DNA of 64,000 bases from Atlantibacter hermannii (GCF_009907385.1 NZ_JAAATR010000002.1:110878-174877), one strand, 5' to 3'; positions 52,408-61,718 are shown, counted from the first letter of the stretch. The notes: a model not told the origin generated them from the letters alone. Program-made: numbers and translations.

Positions 52408-53478
52408 TTACGCTTTTTTGCGGCACACTAACAACGTATGCCCAACGCCCAGATCGTCGAGCCGTTGTTCAATCTCAAACCCTGCCTGCTCCACCAGTTT
52501 GATAAACGTGGCGGCGCTATAAAAACGACTGTTGCCATTCGCCATCGTCGTGAAATAGAGCGATGACGCGTTCAGGCTGAATGCGGCGGCTTCAAATTTT
52601 TGCGCATCCCAGAACAGCTCCATGATGCAAACGCGGGCGCCGGGCTTCATGACCCTGGCGATGTTCCCCAGCAGGGCAACGATTTGCTCGGCGGAGAAGC
52701 AGTCGAGGAACTGGCTCATCCACCAGACGTCGGCTTCGTCAGGCAGCGGCGCGTCGCTGAGCATATCCACCGGATGGAAATCGATACGCTCGCTTAAACC
52801 GTTAGCCGCGATATTTTCCTGCGCCAGCGCAATTTGCTGCGGCAAGTCCAGAATAGTGACATTCACCGACGGATTATAACGGCAGCAGCGAATAGCCCAT
52901 TTGCCGGTATTTCCCCCCACGTCATACAGTTTTTCCGGTGCCAGCTCAAAGACATGCGGCAGTGCCGCGTTAAAAGCCGCGTCAGAATAATAGTGATCGA
53001 AGGCAAACCAACTGCAGCGCGCCGGTTCGGGTAATTGCGACAACGCCGGATAGATTGTCGGCCAGTCGCCAAAAACTTTTAGCCCTTCCGGTTTTCCGTT
53101 GCGCAACGCATCATGGAGAAAAAACAGCCCTTGATAACAAACATCGCGGGTGAAATCCATGTTCACGCGGGTCATCGGGTCGTGAAGTAAGAAATGTCCG
53201 ACCTTAGCGATGTGATAATGTTCGTTTTGTTGAGTAACAATACGGCCGCTCAAACCCATATCCAGCAGTACGCTAACTGCATATTTATCGAGAGTACAAT
53301 TTTCTTCGATGTTTTCTAATGTGGCTCCCGCTTTTCCCTGTTTATCGAGAAAACCGAGGATGCCGCTGTCGCGTAATATCACCGCCGTTTGAAATAACAT
53401 CGGCGCAAACGCGATGCGTTGCGCTTCGGTAATAGCGTCCAGCGCAGAGAGTGTATCCCGATCGTAGTGATGACGCAC
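52408..53478 (-). CDS. apeB: SAM-dependent O-methyltransferase, APE cluster
   Basis: 356 residues from GTG 53478 with AAGGA upstream. The N-terminal half is a helical dimerisation domain; the C-terminal half has the SAM-binding KLYDVGGNTGKWAIRCCRYNPS motif and ILDLPQQIALA, as in plant-type and antibiotic O-methyltransferases. It probably methylates the phenolic hydroxyl of the aryl head group, which known E. coli-type APEs carry as a methoxy or a hydroxy group. First gene of the operon; the letter B is a guess from gene order. Confidence 0.85.
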   Translation of the reverse strand: MRHHYDRDTLSALDAITEAQRIAFAPMLFQTAVILRDSGILGFLDKQGKAGATLENIEENCTLDKYAVSVLLDMGLSGRIVTQQNEHYHIAKVGHFLLHDPMTRVNMDFTRDVCYQGLFFLHDALRNGKPEGLKVFGDWPTIYPALSQLPEPARCSWFAFDHYYSDAAFNAALPHVFELAPEKLYDVGGNTGKWAIRCCRYNPSVNVTILDLPQQIALAQENIAANGLSERIDFHPVDMLSDAPLPDEADVWWMSQFLDCFSAEQIVALLGNIARVMKPGARVCIMELFWDAQKFEAAAFSLNASSLYFTTMANGNSRFYSAATFIKLVEQAGFEIEQRLDDLGVGHTLLVCRKKA

Positions 53479-53501
53479 GGTGCGATCCTTAACCAGAGGT
53501 A

Positions 53502-53531
53502 AACAAAAAAACCGGCCTTTCCAGGCCGGTT
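53502..53531 (-). terminator. Rho-independent terminator upstream of the APE operon
   Basis: Reading the minus strand, ACCGGCCT and AGGCCGGT (53511-53531) form an 8-bp GC stem followed by TTTTTTT. It ends the lipoprotein gene transcript, yet lies only 24 bases before the first APE start codon. Confidence 0.88.
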
Positions 53532-53546
53532 GTTAATTCATTGAAA

Positions 53547-53936
53547 TTACAGGTTCGCGCCAGCGGACAGATTGATCTGAATATCCTGGTTCAGGTTATT
53601 AACCCAACGGTTGTAATTCTTATGAATTTTACCGTCAGCGGCTTTCAGGTTCAGGCTGCTGTCATAAATGATAGAGTAACTATTAGCAGAGTAAGGAATG
53701 CGTACTTCAGCAACGTGATCGCGCGCCTGCAGGCGGCCTTTGATCAGCCCTGCGCCCGCGTCGGTCATCACCCACTTGCGCTGTACGCCTGCTTTCAGGA
53801 TCGCGGTACGCACTTGTTCAGCGGTATGTTTACCGGCCACGGTGGCGTTAACTTGCTGGACCGGTGCGGTATTTGCGCAACCTGCCAGAGCCCCTGCGAA
53901 AGCGATAGCGGTGAAAAGCTTAACGATTTTCTTCAT
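53547..53936 (-). CDS. Small lipoprotein
   Basis: 129 residues. A lipoprotein signal (MKKIVKLFTAIAFAGALAGC, lipobox LAGC) is followed by a domain with conserved-looking ..VNATVAGKHTAEQVRTAILKAGVQRKWVM.., ..VRIPYSANSYSIIYDSSLNL.. and ..IHKNYNRWVNNLNQDIQ... The pattern is that of small enterobacterial and pseudomonad envelope lipoproteins without assigned function. It lies just upstream of the APE operon on the same strand with a terminator between, so it is probably an independent gene. Confidence 0.8.
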   Translation of the reverse strand: MKKIVKLFTAIAFAGALAGCANTAPVQQVNATVAGKHTAEQVRTAILKAGVQRKWVMTDAGAGLIKGRLQARDHVAEVRIPYSANSYSIIYDSSLNLKAADGKIHKNYNRWVNNLNQDIQINLSAGANL

Positions 53937-54373
53937 ACGATCTCCATAGACGTTTCATCAATACAACCCAATTACCCATTGCGACAAATCGTAATGAGCA
54001 AAAATGATTTGCTGGCTCACAAATACCAGTCAGTGAAACTGTGTAATGGACGGCGAAAACAGATGTGTTAGGTTTTATAGGTCATTAAAAATAATGATTT
54101 TTTCATCCGTGTAGGTTTTCGCTGTTCCTTCTGCTAATACATGCCGATTAACCTGAAGAGGTGTGATGGTAAATTATCAAAAAACATGACGCAATATTTT
54201 GTCTGGCATCAGGAGATTCTTAAGTGAAATAACCGTAGGTTTGTTAGGCCTAAGCAATAATATTGATAAAAATTGTGAGCTTAAATTTGTGCTGTCTGGT
54301 GTTTACTAATAAACAAAGCTTGTTTTACAGAATAAGAAAGAAGTAAATTTCTGTCAGAGCGAATTTTTATTCC
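53937..54373. other. Intergenic region between the lipoprotein gene and yhhT
   Basis: About 440 bases, AT-rich, without a credible gene on either strand. It should hold the promoter of the lipoprotein gene at its left end. No IS remnants or tRNA were seen. Confidence 0.4.
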
Positions 54374-54415
54374 GAAAAAAAATAACGCGCCAGATTTATT
54401 TCCTGACGCGTTATT
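54374..54415 (-). terminator. Rho-independent terminator of yhhT
   Basis: Minus strand AATAACGCG..CAG pairs with CTG..CGCGTTATT across 54381-54415 with one mismatch and is followed by a run of Ts (54374-54380). Confidence 0.85.
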
Positions 54416-54443
54416 GTTCATCTACCAATAAAGGTAGGTGATG

Positions 54444-55514
54444 TTACCCGGGAAGCCGACTTTTGGGCCGGCCCGGCCCCAGCAGTACCGCGACTTTACT
54501 GCCGCCCACCGTGGTTTCCATCCAGATTTTACACACGCTGGTTAACGGCACCGACAGCAGCATCCCCACCGGCCCCAGCAGCCAGCCCCAGAACAGTAAC
54601 GACAGGAACACCACCAGCGTCGACATCCCCAGCCGGTGGCCCATCATGCGCGGCTCCACCATGTTGCCCAACACCATATGCACTACCAGGAACAGCGCGC
54701 CGACCAGCATAAATTCGTAGAAACCGTTAAACAGCAGCGCCTGGATCATGGGCGGGATCGCCGAGATCACCGAGCCGATATTGGGTATGTAGTTGAGCAA
54801 AAAGCCCAGCACTCCCCACATCAGGGCAAACTGGATGCCCATTAACTGAAGACCCAGCCAGATAATCACCCCGGTCCACAGACTGATTAACGTTTTCAGC
54901 GCCAGATAATGGCTTACCCCCTTTAACGCGCGATGCAGGCCGGCGATATGAATTTGCGGATTAGACAGCGCGAAACGCAGTTTGTACGGCACGTGGCGCA
55001 CTTCAAACAGCATAAACACCACCGTCATCACCAGCAGCACTATGCTGGCCATCGCGCCGGAAAGCTGGGTCATCAGCGCCGTGGCGAAGGTCATGACCTT
55101 TTCTGAGTCCATGCGCTTCAACATGCGCTCAGGGGAGATATGCAGGTTCAGGAACGGAAAGATTTCCTGCAAATCAAGCAACTTACGTGTGAGCTCCTTA
55201 TTGTACTTGGGCAACAGCGCGATGAATTCGTTGAGCGACGCCGCCAGTACGCCGAACAGCAGCGTCAGGCCAATCAGCATCACCACCACCACAATGGTAA
55301 TCGCCATAGTGCGATTAAATCCCCGGCGCAAAAACCAGGTGACTAACGGGTTAAGAACAATGGCGAAAAACAGCGCCAGTAACATCGGTACTAAAATATC
55401 GGCGGCCGCGTGAATGCCGGCCAGGATGATCACCAGCGCTGCCAGTTTTTGCAGCATATGCAGACCCACTTTATCGGGCTGCGGAGACGTTAGTTGGGGG
55501 TTCATTCTTGCCAT
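54444..55514 (-). CDS. yhhT: AI-2E family transporter YhhT
   Basis: 356 residues, orthologous to E. coli YhhT (shared C-terminus GGSK.A.LLGPGRPKSRLPG). About eight membrane helices with a periplasmic helical insert (about 95-150) and the family motif ..VWGVLGFLLNYIPNIGSVISAIPP... AI-2E (PerM) members have been linked to quorum-signal export or sodium-proton exchange; YhhT's substrate is unknown. N-terminus is about seven residues longer than in E. coli. Divergent from yhhS. Confidence 0.94.
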   Translation of the reverse strand: MARMNPQLTSPQPDKVGLHMLQKLAALVIILAGIHAAADILVPMLLALFFAIVLNPLVTWFLRRGFNRTMAITIVVVVMLIGLTLLFGVLAASLNEFIALLPKYNKELTRKLLDLQEIFPFLNLHISPERMLKRMDSEKVMTFATALMTQLSGAMASIVLLVMTVVFMLFEVRHVPYKLRFALSNPQIHIAGLHRALKGVSHYLALKTLISLWTGVIIWLGLQLMGIQFALMWGVLGFLLNYIPNIGSVISAIPPMIQALLFNGFYEFMLVGALFLVVHMVLGNMVEPRMMGHRLGMSTLVVFLSLLFWGWLLGPVGMLLSVPLTSVCKIWMETTVGGSKVAVLLGPGRPKSRLPG

Positions 55515-55691
55515 CTGCGTGGAATATCCTTAATTCGCCTGGCGCAGGGGATCTGCAATTACGGGGCGACGGATAAAGTGTAGTGCGTGGCGCATAAGGT
55601 GAGGGAGGAGATCGCTCCGAAAGTGGTGGGTGTGAAGCGCGATGCTATCAGGGTTATACTGAACCCTCGTTTTACCATTCCGGTGATTGTC

Positions 55692-56888
55692 ATGCCCGAA
55701 GCCGCTGAACCGGCAATAAGTGGATTGCGTTTAAATCTACGCATCGTTTCTGTCGCTATCTTTAATTTTGCCAGCTACCTCACTATCGGCCTGCCGCTGG
55801 CCGTTCTACCGGGCTATGTCCATGATGTGATGGGATTTAGCGCCTTCTGGGCGGGGCTGGTGATCAGCCTCCAGTATTTCGCGACCTTGTTGAGCCGTCC
55901 TTACGCCGGACGCTACGCTGACCTGTTCGGGCCGAAGAAAATTGTTATTTTTGGGCTTTGCGGCTGTTTTCTTAGCGGAGTGGGCTATTTTGTGGCGGGG
56001 CAGAATACCGACGCCGCGCTGCTAAGCCTTGTCCTGCTGTGCGCCGGGCGGCTTATTTTGGGTGTTGGACAAAGTTTCGCCGGGACCGGATCGACGCTGT
56101 GGGGCGTGGGCGTCGTGGGTTCGCTGCACATTGGCCGGGTGATTTCCTGGAACGGCATTGTCACATACGGCGCGATGGCGATTGGCGCGCCGCTGGGGGT
56201 GTGGATTTTCCATCTTGGCGGCATGAAGCTGCTGGCCGGGGTGATTATGGCGATTGCGCTGGTCGCCATCCTGTGCGCGCTGCCGCGCAAGCCGGTTACC
56301 GCCAGCAAAGGCAAGCCGCTGCCGTTCAGGGCGGTGCTGGGTAAAGTCTGGCTGTACGGCATGGCGCTGGCATTGGGGTCGGCGGGTTTCGGCGTGATCG
56401 CTACCTTTATCACGCTATTTTACGACGCGAAGGGCTGGGATGACGCAGCCTTCGCCTTGACCCTGTTCAGCGCCGCTTTCGTCGGCACCCGTTTGCTGTT
56501 CCCCAACGGCATTAACCGGTTTGGCGGAGTAAACGTGGCGCTGGTCTGTTTTGCCGTGGAGATCGTCGGCCTGCTGCTGGTGGGTATGGCGTTCAGCCCG
56601 TGGATGGCGAAACTGGGCACCTTCCTGACCGGCGCAGGCTTTTCGCTGGTGTTCCCGGCGCTGGGCGTGGTGGCGGTAAAAGCCGTTCCGGCGCAAAACC
56701 AGGGCAGCGCGCTGGCCACTTACACGGTGTTTATGGATATGTCGCTCGGCGTCACCGGCCCGCTGGCGGGCTTGCTGATGGCCTGGGCGGGGGTGTCGAG
56801 TATTTATCTGGCGACGGCGGGGCTGGTGGCGCTGGCGGCAGGATTGACGCTGAAGCTGCGGGCGTCATCAAAAGAAAGCGCGGCATAA
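55692..56888 (+). CDS. yhhS: MFS transporter YhhS
   Basis: 398 residues from ATG 55692 (MPEAAEPAISGLRLNLRIVS), with GGTGA upstream and agreeing with the E. coli N-terminus; the 35-codon extension to 55587 is rejected. Twelve membrane helices with SRPYAGRYADLFGPKK at loop 2-3 and RLILGVGQSFAGTGSTLWGVG in helix 4. E. coli YhhS overexpression has been linked to arabinose efflux and glyphosate tolerance; its natural substrate is not settled. Convergent with dcrB. Confidence 0.94.
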   Translation: MPEAAEPAISGLRLNLRIVSVAIFNFASYLTIGLPLAVLPGYVHDVMGFSAFWAGLVISLQYFATLLSRPYAGRYADLFGPKKIVIFGLCGCFLSGVGYFVAGQNTDAALLSLVLLCAGRLILGVGQSFAGTGSTLWGVGVVGSLHIGRVISWNGIVTYGAMAIGAPLGVWIFHLGGMKLLAGVIMAIALVAILCALPRKPVTASKGKPLPFRAVLGKVWLYGMALALGSAGFGVIATFITLFYDAKGWDDAAFALTLFSAAFVGTRLLFPNGINRFGGVNVALVCFAVEIVGLLLVGMAFSPWMAKLGTFLTGAGFSLVFPALGVVAVKAVPAQNQGSALATYTVFMDMSLGVTGPLAGLLMAWAGVSSIYLATAGLVALAAGLTLKLRASSKESAA

Positions 56889-56895
56889 AAGCAAT

Positions 56896-56930
56896 AAAAA
56901 AGCCTGCCGGTTTTCACCGGCAGGCTTTTT
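56896..56930. terminator. Bidirectional terminator between yhhS and dcrB
   Basis: AAAAAGCCTGCCGGT (56896-56910 region) and ACCGGCAGGCTTTTT form a 14-15 bp stem with a 4-base loop flanked by A and T runs, serving both convergent genes. Confidence 0.92.
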
Positions 56931-56948
56931 CCATGAAAGCGAATCGTC

Positions 56949-57506
56949 TTACTTCACTTCCAGAGTGTTAATAATGTTTTCAGCGGTTGCCTGCGCCTGC
57001 TGCTGGTTATCCGCCGGCAGGGTGATTTGCAGGGTCAGCAGTTTGTTATCCACTTTGCCCAGCACCACGGAAGAGTACGCGGTCTGGCCTTTGGCGGAAA
57101 TAATGCTGTCCAGCTGCTGCAGGGTGTGGCCTTTTACCTCAATGGATTTATTGGTCACGACCTGGAGCTGCGGGTCACGGCTGCGCTGCTGATCTTCCAG
57201 GCGCTTCGCCAGCACATCCAGCCCTTCGGTGGTATCGTCGCCGACAATCACGATCACTGCTTTCTGCCCGGTGGCGTCAGAGTAGACGTGCATATTATTG
57301 GCCTGGGTGCCCAGCTTCCCGCTCTGATCCGTCATATCCGCCGGTAGCGAAAAACTCAGTTTGCCGTCCAGCAGCGTCACCTGCTGCGCCGCCGCGTTGC
57401 TTTCGGCTGCGGCACCTTCCGCCGGCTTGCTGCTGTCATTGTTGTCACAGGCCGCCAGCCCCATCACCAGCAGGCCAATCCCGACATATTTAACCAGATT
57501 GCGCAT
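56949..57506 (-). CDS. dcrB: Lipoprotein DcrB
   Basis: 185 residues, same length as the E. coli protein. Lipobox LAAC (17-20 region) after a hydrophobic leader. The mature protein matches DcrB ([35 protein letters not shown]). In E. coli it is an inner membrane lipoprotein needed for phage C1 and C6 DNA entry and for robust lipoprotein maturation or localisation. Lies 71 bases downstream of yhhQ on the same strand. Confidence 0.95.
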   Translation of the reverse strand: MRNLVKYVGIGLLVMGLAACDNNDSSKPAEGAAAESNAAAQQVTLLDGKLSFSLPADMTDQSGKLGTQANNMHVYSDATGQKAVIVIVGDDTTEGLDVLAKRLEDQQRSRDPQLQVVTNKSIEVKGHTLQQLDSIISAKGQTAYSSVVLGKVDNKLLTLQITLPADNQQQAQATAENIINTLEVK

Positions 57507-57577
57507 TGAATTCTTCCTTTACGATAACGGTCAAGTGACCTTGTACCGCATCTTATCACAAGAATTCCTGGCGACCG

Positions 57578-58243
57578 TCAACCCGGCTGATAGCGCACGA
57601 AATCAGATTTATCTGCCAGCTTTTTCAACAGCATATTCAGCAGTACGCCGTACATCGGCAGGAAGAAAACGATGCTGATAAGCACTTTAAAGCCGTAATC
57701 CACCAGCGCGATTTCCACCCAGTGTTCGGCCATAAAGGCATCCGGGCTGCGCCAGAAGGCGATAAAGAAGAATGCGAGAGTATCGCTGACGTTGCCGAAA
57801 ATAGTCGATGCGGTGGGCGCCAGCCACCAGCGGCGGCTTTTACGCAGGCGATTAAACACATGCACATCAAGAATTTGGCCCAGCGCGTAAGCCATAAAAC
57901 TCGCGGTGGCAATACGGGCCACGAACAGGTTGAAGTGGGTTAAGGCTTCAAAACCCTGCCAGCTTCCCATGTAAAACAGCGAGGAAATACCGTAGGAAAT
58001 CACCAGCGCCGGGATCATCACCGCAAAGATGATGCGTCGCGCTAACGGCGCGCCAAAAATCCGCACGGTCAGGTCGGTCGCCAGGAAGATAAAGGGAAAG
58101 CTGAACGCGCCCCAGGTGGTGTGAAAACCGAAAATCGTGATCGGCAACTGCACCAGATAGTTACTGGACGTGATGACCAGCAAATGAAACAGCGATAGCC
58201 AGATAAGCGCATTGCGGCGCTGGCGTGAGGTAAACGTCGTCAT
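57578..58243 (-). CDS. yhhQ: Queuosine precursor transporter YhhQ
   Basis: 221 residues, E. coli YhhQ length. About six to seven membrane helices; VUT family motifs such as [20 protein letters not shown] and [16 protein letters not shown]. It imports the queuosine precursors preQ0 and preQ1 for tRNA modification. Divergent from tusA with a 170-base gap. Confidence 0.95.
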   Translation of the reverse strand: MTTFTSRQRRNALIWLSLFHLLVITSSNYLVQLPITIFGFHTTWGAFSFPFIFLATDLTVRIFGAPLARRIIFAVMIPALVISYGISSLFYMGSWQGFEALTHFNLFVARIATASFMAYALGQILDVHVFNRLRKSRRWWLAPTASTIFGNVSDTLAFFFIAFWRSPDAFMAEHWVEIALVDYGFKVLISIVFFLPMYGVLLNMLLKKLADKSDFVRYQPG

Positions 58244-58414
58244 ATTGTGACCTTTTTGTCGGATGGGGTGAGGGAACCCAGAATCAAAACCGCCGCATCA
58301 TACTGCTTCAGCACAGCTTTGCAACGGTTAATTTTAACGCAATCGTTAACCTCGCTTGCACCGACTCAATCGCAGGGTAAACTAGTGCCGTTTTTACCTT
58401 TCCCTGAGATAACC

Positions 58415-58660
58415 ATGACCGACCTTTTTACCCATCCTGACCATACCCTGGATGCCCAGGGGCTGCGCTGCCCGGAACCGGTAATGATGGTGCGCAAAAC
58501 CGTGCGCGGCATGCAGACCGGCGAAACGCTGCTGGTGATTGCCGACGACCCTGCCACCACCCGCGACATTCCGGGTTTTTGCCGTTTTATGGAGCACGAT
58601 CTGATCGCTTCGCAGACGGAAGCACTGCCTTATCGCTATTTACTCCGCAAAAAACACTAA
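58415..58660 (+). CDS. tusA: Sulfur carrier protein TusA
   Basis: 81 residues from ATG 58415 ([22 protein letters not shown]), identical length to E. coli TusA (SirA); the in-frame extension to 58247 crosses the promoter and is rejected. Cys19 in LRCPEPV accepts persulfide sulfur from IscS and passes it to TusBCD for 2-thiouridine synthesis in tRNA and to molybdenum cofactor enzymes. The latter links it loosely to formate dehydrogenase encoded in this window. Confidence 0.96.
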   Translation: MTDLFTHPDHTLDAQGLRCPEPVMMVRKTVRGMQTGETLLVIADDPATTRDIPGFCRFMEHDLIASQTEALPYRYLLRKKH

Positions 58661-58781
58661 TTAATCGGGCGCAGAGGAATAATGCTCTGCCCTGAACTCC
58701 CGGTACATTCTCTTTAAACCTTCGTTTCATTATTTACCGCTTTTGTGAGGCGCTTCACCGCGTCTTTTTTCGGCTTCAGCT

Positions 58782-58793
58782 AGTTTATAAACT
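58782..58793. promoter_or_regulatory. Palindrome upstream of the TRAP operon
   Basis: AGTTTATAAACT is a perfect 12-base palindrome 57 bases before the dctP-like start codon, flanked by TTCAG on the left and GAA on the right. It is a candidate operator for a dimeric repressor or activator of the transporter genes. Confidence 0.4.
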
Positions 58794-58849
58794 GAAAATC
58801 AAAACAGCGTTTTACTCTCTTACCTACCGTATCCTTTGGAGCTGACCCG

Positions 58850-59827
58850 ATGAAAAAGACTTTAATACCGGCTTTAGCCGGGCTGTGCCTCTCCACCGTG
58901 TTATTTGCACCAACCGTACTGGCGCAGACCATCAAAGCCGCCGATGTTCACCCGCAGGGTTATCCCAACGTGGTGGCCGTACAAAATATGGGTGAAAAGC
59001 TCAAACAACAAACCAATGGCGATCTGGAAATCAAAGTGTTTCCTGGCGGCGTACTGGGCGATGAGAAGCAAATGATTGAACAAGCGCAAATGGGCGCGAT
59101 TGATATCATTCGCGTCTCGATGGCTCCGGTTGCCGCCATTCTGCCGGATATCGAAGTGTTTACCCTGCCGTATGTCTTCCGTGATGAAGACCATATGCAC
59201 AAAGTCATCGACGGCGATATTGGCAAACAGATCGGTGACAAGCTGACCAATAACCCGAAATCGAAACTGGTGTTCCTGGGTTGGATGGACTCCGGCACCC
59301 GTAACCTGATCACCGTAAAACCGGTGGTGAAACCGGAAGATCTGAAAGGGATGAAGATCCGCGTTCAGGGTAGCCCGGTGGCGCTGGCTACGCTGAAAGA
59401 TATGGGTGCCAACTCCGTTGCCATGGGCGTGAGCGAAGTGTACAGCGGTATGCAAACCGGCGTGATCGACGGTGCGGAAAACAATCCGCCGACTTTCATC
59501 GCCCACAACTACATGCCGGTCGCGAAAAACTACACCCTGAGCGGCCACTTTATCACCCCGGAAATGCTGCTCTATTCCAAAGTGAAATGGGACAAACTCA
59601 GCGCCGATCAGCAGCAAAAAATCCTGACCCTGGCCCGCGAAGCGCAGATGGAACAGCGTAAACTCTGGGATGCCTATAACGCCCAGGCGCTGGAAAAAAT
59701 GAAAGCCGGCGGCGTTCAGTTCCACGACATCGACAAAGCTGTTTTTGTTAAAGCCACAGAGCCGGTGCGCGCCCAGTTTGGCGATAAGCATCAGGATCTG
59801 ATGAAAGCGATAGCAGACGTACAGTGA
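58850..59827 (+). CDS. TRAP transporter solute-binding protein (DctP family)
   Basis: 325 residues with a signal peptide (1-25, ending LAQ). DctP fold: ADVHPQGYPNVVAVQNMGEKLKQQTNGDLEIKVFPGGVLGDEKQMIEQAQMGAID at the start, and GMKIRVQGSPV with the conserved Arg that binds the substrate carboxylate, followed by VSEVYSGMQTGVIDGAENNPPTF. It captures an organic acid in the periplasm. Sequence does not identify which; relatives bind C4-dicarboxylates, sugar acids or keto acids. Preceded by TTGGAG. First of three genes encoding a complete system. Confidence 0.9.
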   Translation: MKKTLIPALAGLCLSTVLFAPTVLAQTIKAADVHPQGYPNVVAVQNMGEKLKQQTNGDLEIKVFPGGVLGDEKQMIEQAQMGAIDIIRVSMAPVAAILPDIEVFTLPYVFRDEDHMHKVIDGDIGKQIGDKLTNNPKSKLVFLGWMDSGTRNLITVKPVVKPEDLKGMKIRVQGSPVALATLKDMGANSVAMGVSEVYSGMQTGVIDGAENNPPTFIAHNYMPVAKNYTLSGHFITPEMLLYSKVKWDKLSADQQQKILTLAREAQMEQRKLWDAYNAQALEKMKAGGVQFHDIDKAVFVKATEPVRAQFGDKHQDLMKAIADVQ

Positions 59828-59869
59828 TCTCAGGCGCCGGCTCGCCCGGCGCATCTTTCCGGAGTACTT

Positions 59870-60379
59870 ATGACCCCTTTCTATGTTAAGTGGATGGATC
59901 GCCTGTACCTGCTCGCCATGTTTGTGGCCGGGTTTTCGCTGCTGCTGATGACGGTTGTCATCCCGATTGGCATCTTTTCCCGCTATGTGCTGAACCGTGG
60001 CGAATCCTGGCCGGAGCCCATCGCGATCATTTGCATGGTGACGTTCAGCTTTGTGGGCGCAGCGGTAAGCTATCGCGCCAATTCCCATATTGCCGTCAAC
60101 ATGCTGATCGACCGTATCCCGCCGGCCATGCAGCGCCTGTGCGCAAAGCTGGTCGATCTGCTGATGCTGACCATCTCCGGGATTATGTTCTGGTACAGCG
60201 CCCTGTTGTGCATTGAACTCTGGGATCAGCCGGTGGCGGAATTCCCGATTTTGACCTCCGGGGAAAGCTACCTGCCGCTGCCGATAGGCTCGGCGATCAT
60301 TATTCTTTTCGTTATTGAGCGGCTGTTGTTCGGTTCCCAGGAGAATCGTCCGGTAGTGCTTATCGGCAATCACGGTTAA
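59870..60379 (+). CDS. TRAP transporter small membrane subunit (DctQ family)
   Basis: 169 residues with four membrane helices, normal for DctQ. Starts 42 bases after the binding-protein gene with GGAG upstream. It pairs with the large subunit to form the sodium-driven transporter. Ends ten bases before the large subunit gene. Confidence 0.9.
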   Translation: MTPFYVKWMDRLYLLAMFVAGFSLLLMTVVIPIGIFSRYVLNRGESWPEPIAIICMVTFSFVGAAVSYRANSHIAVNMLIDRIPPAMQRLCAKLVDLLMLTISGIMFWYSALLCIELWDQPVAEFPILTSGESYLPLPIGSAIIILFVIERLLFGSQENRPVVLIGNHG

Positions 60380-60389
60380 CGGGGGCTTC

Positions 60390-61676
60390 ATGGACGCGTT
60401 CGTTTTACTTTTTACTCTGGGCGTATTGTTGGCGGTCGGCATGCCGGTGGCCTTCGCGGTGGGTCTGAGCGCCGTGGTAGGCGCGCTGTATATTGAACTG
60501 CCGCTGGAAGCGATCATGATTCAAATCACCAGCGGCGTGAACAAATTCAGCCTGCTGGCCATCCCGTTCTTTATTCTGGCGGGGGCGATTATGGCGGAAG
60601 GCGGTATCGCACGCCGCCTGGTGAACTTCGCCTATATCTTCGTGGGTTTTATTCGCGGCGGATTGTCGCTGGTGAATATTGTCGCCTCGACTTTTTTCGG
60701 CGCGATTTCCGGCTCGTCGGTGGCGGATACTGCTTCCATCGGCAGCGTGATGATCCCGGAAATGGAGAAAAAGGGCTATCCGCGCGAATACGCGGCGGCG
60801 GTGACCGCCAGCGGTTCGGTGCAGGCCATTCTGATTCCACCCAGTCATAACTCGGTAATTTACTCGCTGGCGGCGGGCGGCACGGTGTCTATCGCCACGC
60901 TGTTTATCGCGGGGGTTCTGCCGGGCCTGCTGCTGGGCATCAGCCTGATGGTGCTGTGTATGGGCTTCGCCCACCGTCGCGGCTACCCAAAAGGCGAGCG
61001 CATTCCGTTCAAACAGGCGCTGAAGATTTTCTTCGACGCGCTGTGGGGCTTGATGACCGTGGTCATCATCATGGGCGGTATTCTCACCGGGGTGTTCACG
61101 GCAACGGAATCGGCGGCGGTGGCCTGTATCTGGTCATTCTTCGTGACCATGTTTATCTACCGTGATTACAAGTGGAGCGAGCTACCGAAGCTGATGTTCC
61201 GCACCGTGAAAACGGTGACCATCGTGATGATCCTTATCGGTTTCGCGGCAGCCTTCGGCGCGGTGATGACCTATATGCAACTGCCGATGCGCATCACCGA
61301 GTTTTTCACCTCGCTGTCGGATAACAAGTACGTCATCCTGATGTACCTGAACATCATGCTGTTGCTGGTGGGTACGCTGATGGACATGGCGCCGCTGATC
61401 CTGATCCTGACGCCGGTGCTGCTGCCGGTGACCAATATGCTGGGCATCGACCCGGTGCATTTCGGGATGATCATGATGGTGAACCTGGGTATCGGTCTGG
61501 TTACGCCGCCGGTGGGCTCGGTGCTTTTTGTAGCGAGTGCGGTGAGCAAGCGCAAAATTGAAGAAGTGGTGCGCGCAATGCTGCCGTTCTACGGCATGCT
61601 GCTGATCGTGTTGGGGCTGGTAACCTACGTTCCGGCGATATCGCTATGGTTACCTAAGATACTGGGAATGATGTGA
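60390..61676 (+). CDS. TRAP transporter large membrane subunit (DctM family)
   Basis: 428 residues with about twelve membrane helices. DctM signatures: IPFFILAGAIMAEGGIARRL, STFFGAISGSSVADTASIGSVMIPEM, ILIPPSHNSVIY and LGIGLVTPPVGSVLF. This subunit carries the sodium-coupled transport path. Ends the operon; a terminator follows at 61691. Confidence 0.92.
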   Translation: MDAFVLLFTLGVLLAVGMPVAFAVGLSAVVGALYIELPLEAIMIQITSGVNKFSLLAIPFFILAGAIMAEGGIARRLVNFAYIFVGFIRGGLSLVNIVASTFFGAISGSSVADTASIGSVMIPEMEKKGYPREYAAAVTASGSVQAILIPPSHNSVIYSLAAGGTVSIATLFIAGVLPGLLLGISLMVLCMGFAHRRGYPKGERIPFKQALKIFFDALWGLMTVVIIMGGILTGVFTATESAAVACIWSFFVTMFIYRDYKWSELPKLMFRTVKTVTIVMILIGFAAAFGAVMTYMQLPMRITEFFTSLSDNKYVILMYLNIMLLLVGTLMDMAPLILILTPVLLPVTNMLGIDPVHFGMIMMVNLGIGLVTPPVGSVLFVASAVSKRKIEEVVRAMLPFYGMLLIVLGLVTYVPAISLWLPKILGMM

Positions 61677-61690
61677 TGTGATGTGACTGG

Positions 61691-61718
61691 AGCCCGGCCG
61701 CTGTTGCCGGGCTTTTTG
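61691..61718 (+). terminator. Rho-independent terminator of the TRAP operon
   Basis: AGCCCGGC (61691-61698) pairs with GCCGGGCT (61706-61713), loop of seven bases, followed by TTTT. Confidence 0.9.

Noticed and set aside
58901..60517. 538-codon open frame on the minus strand across the TRAP genes
   Set aside because: It is the mirror of strongly supported dctP, dctQ and dctM-like genes and has no protein-like features.
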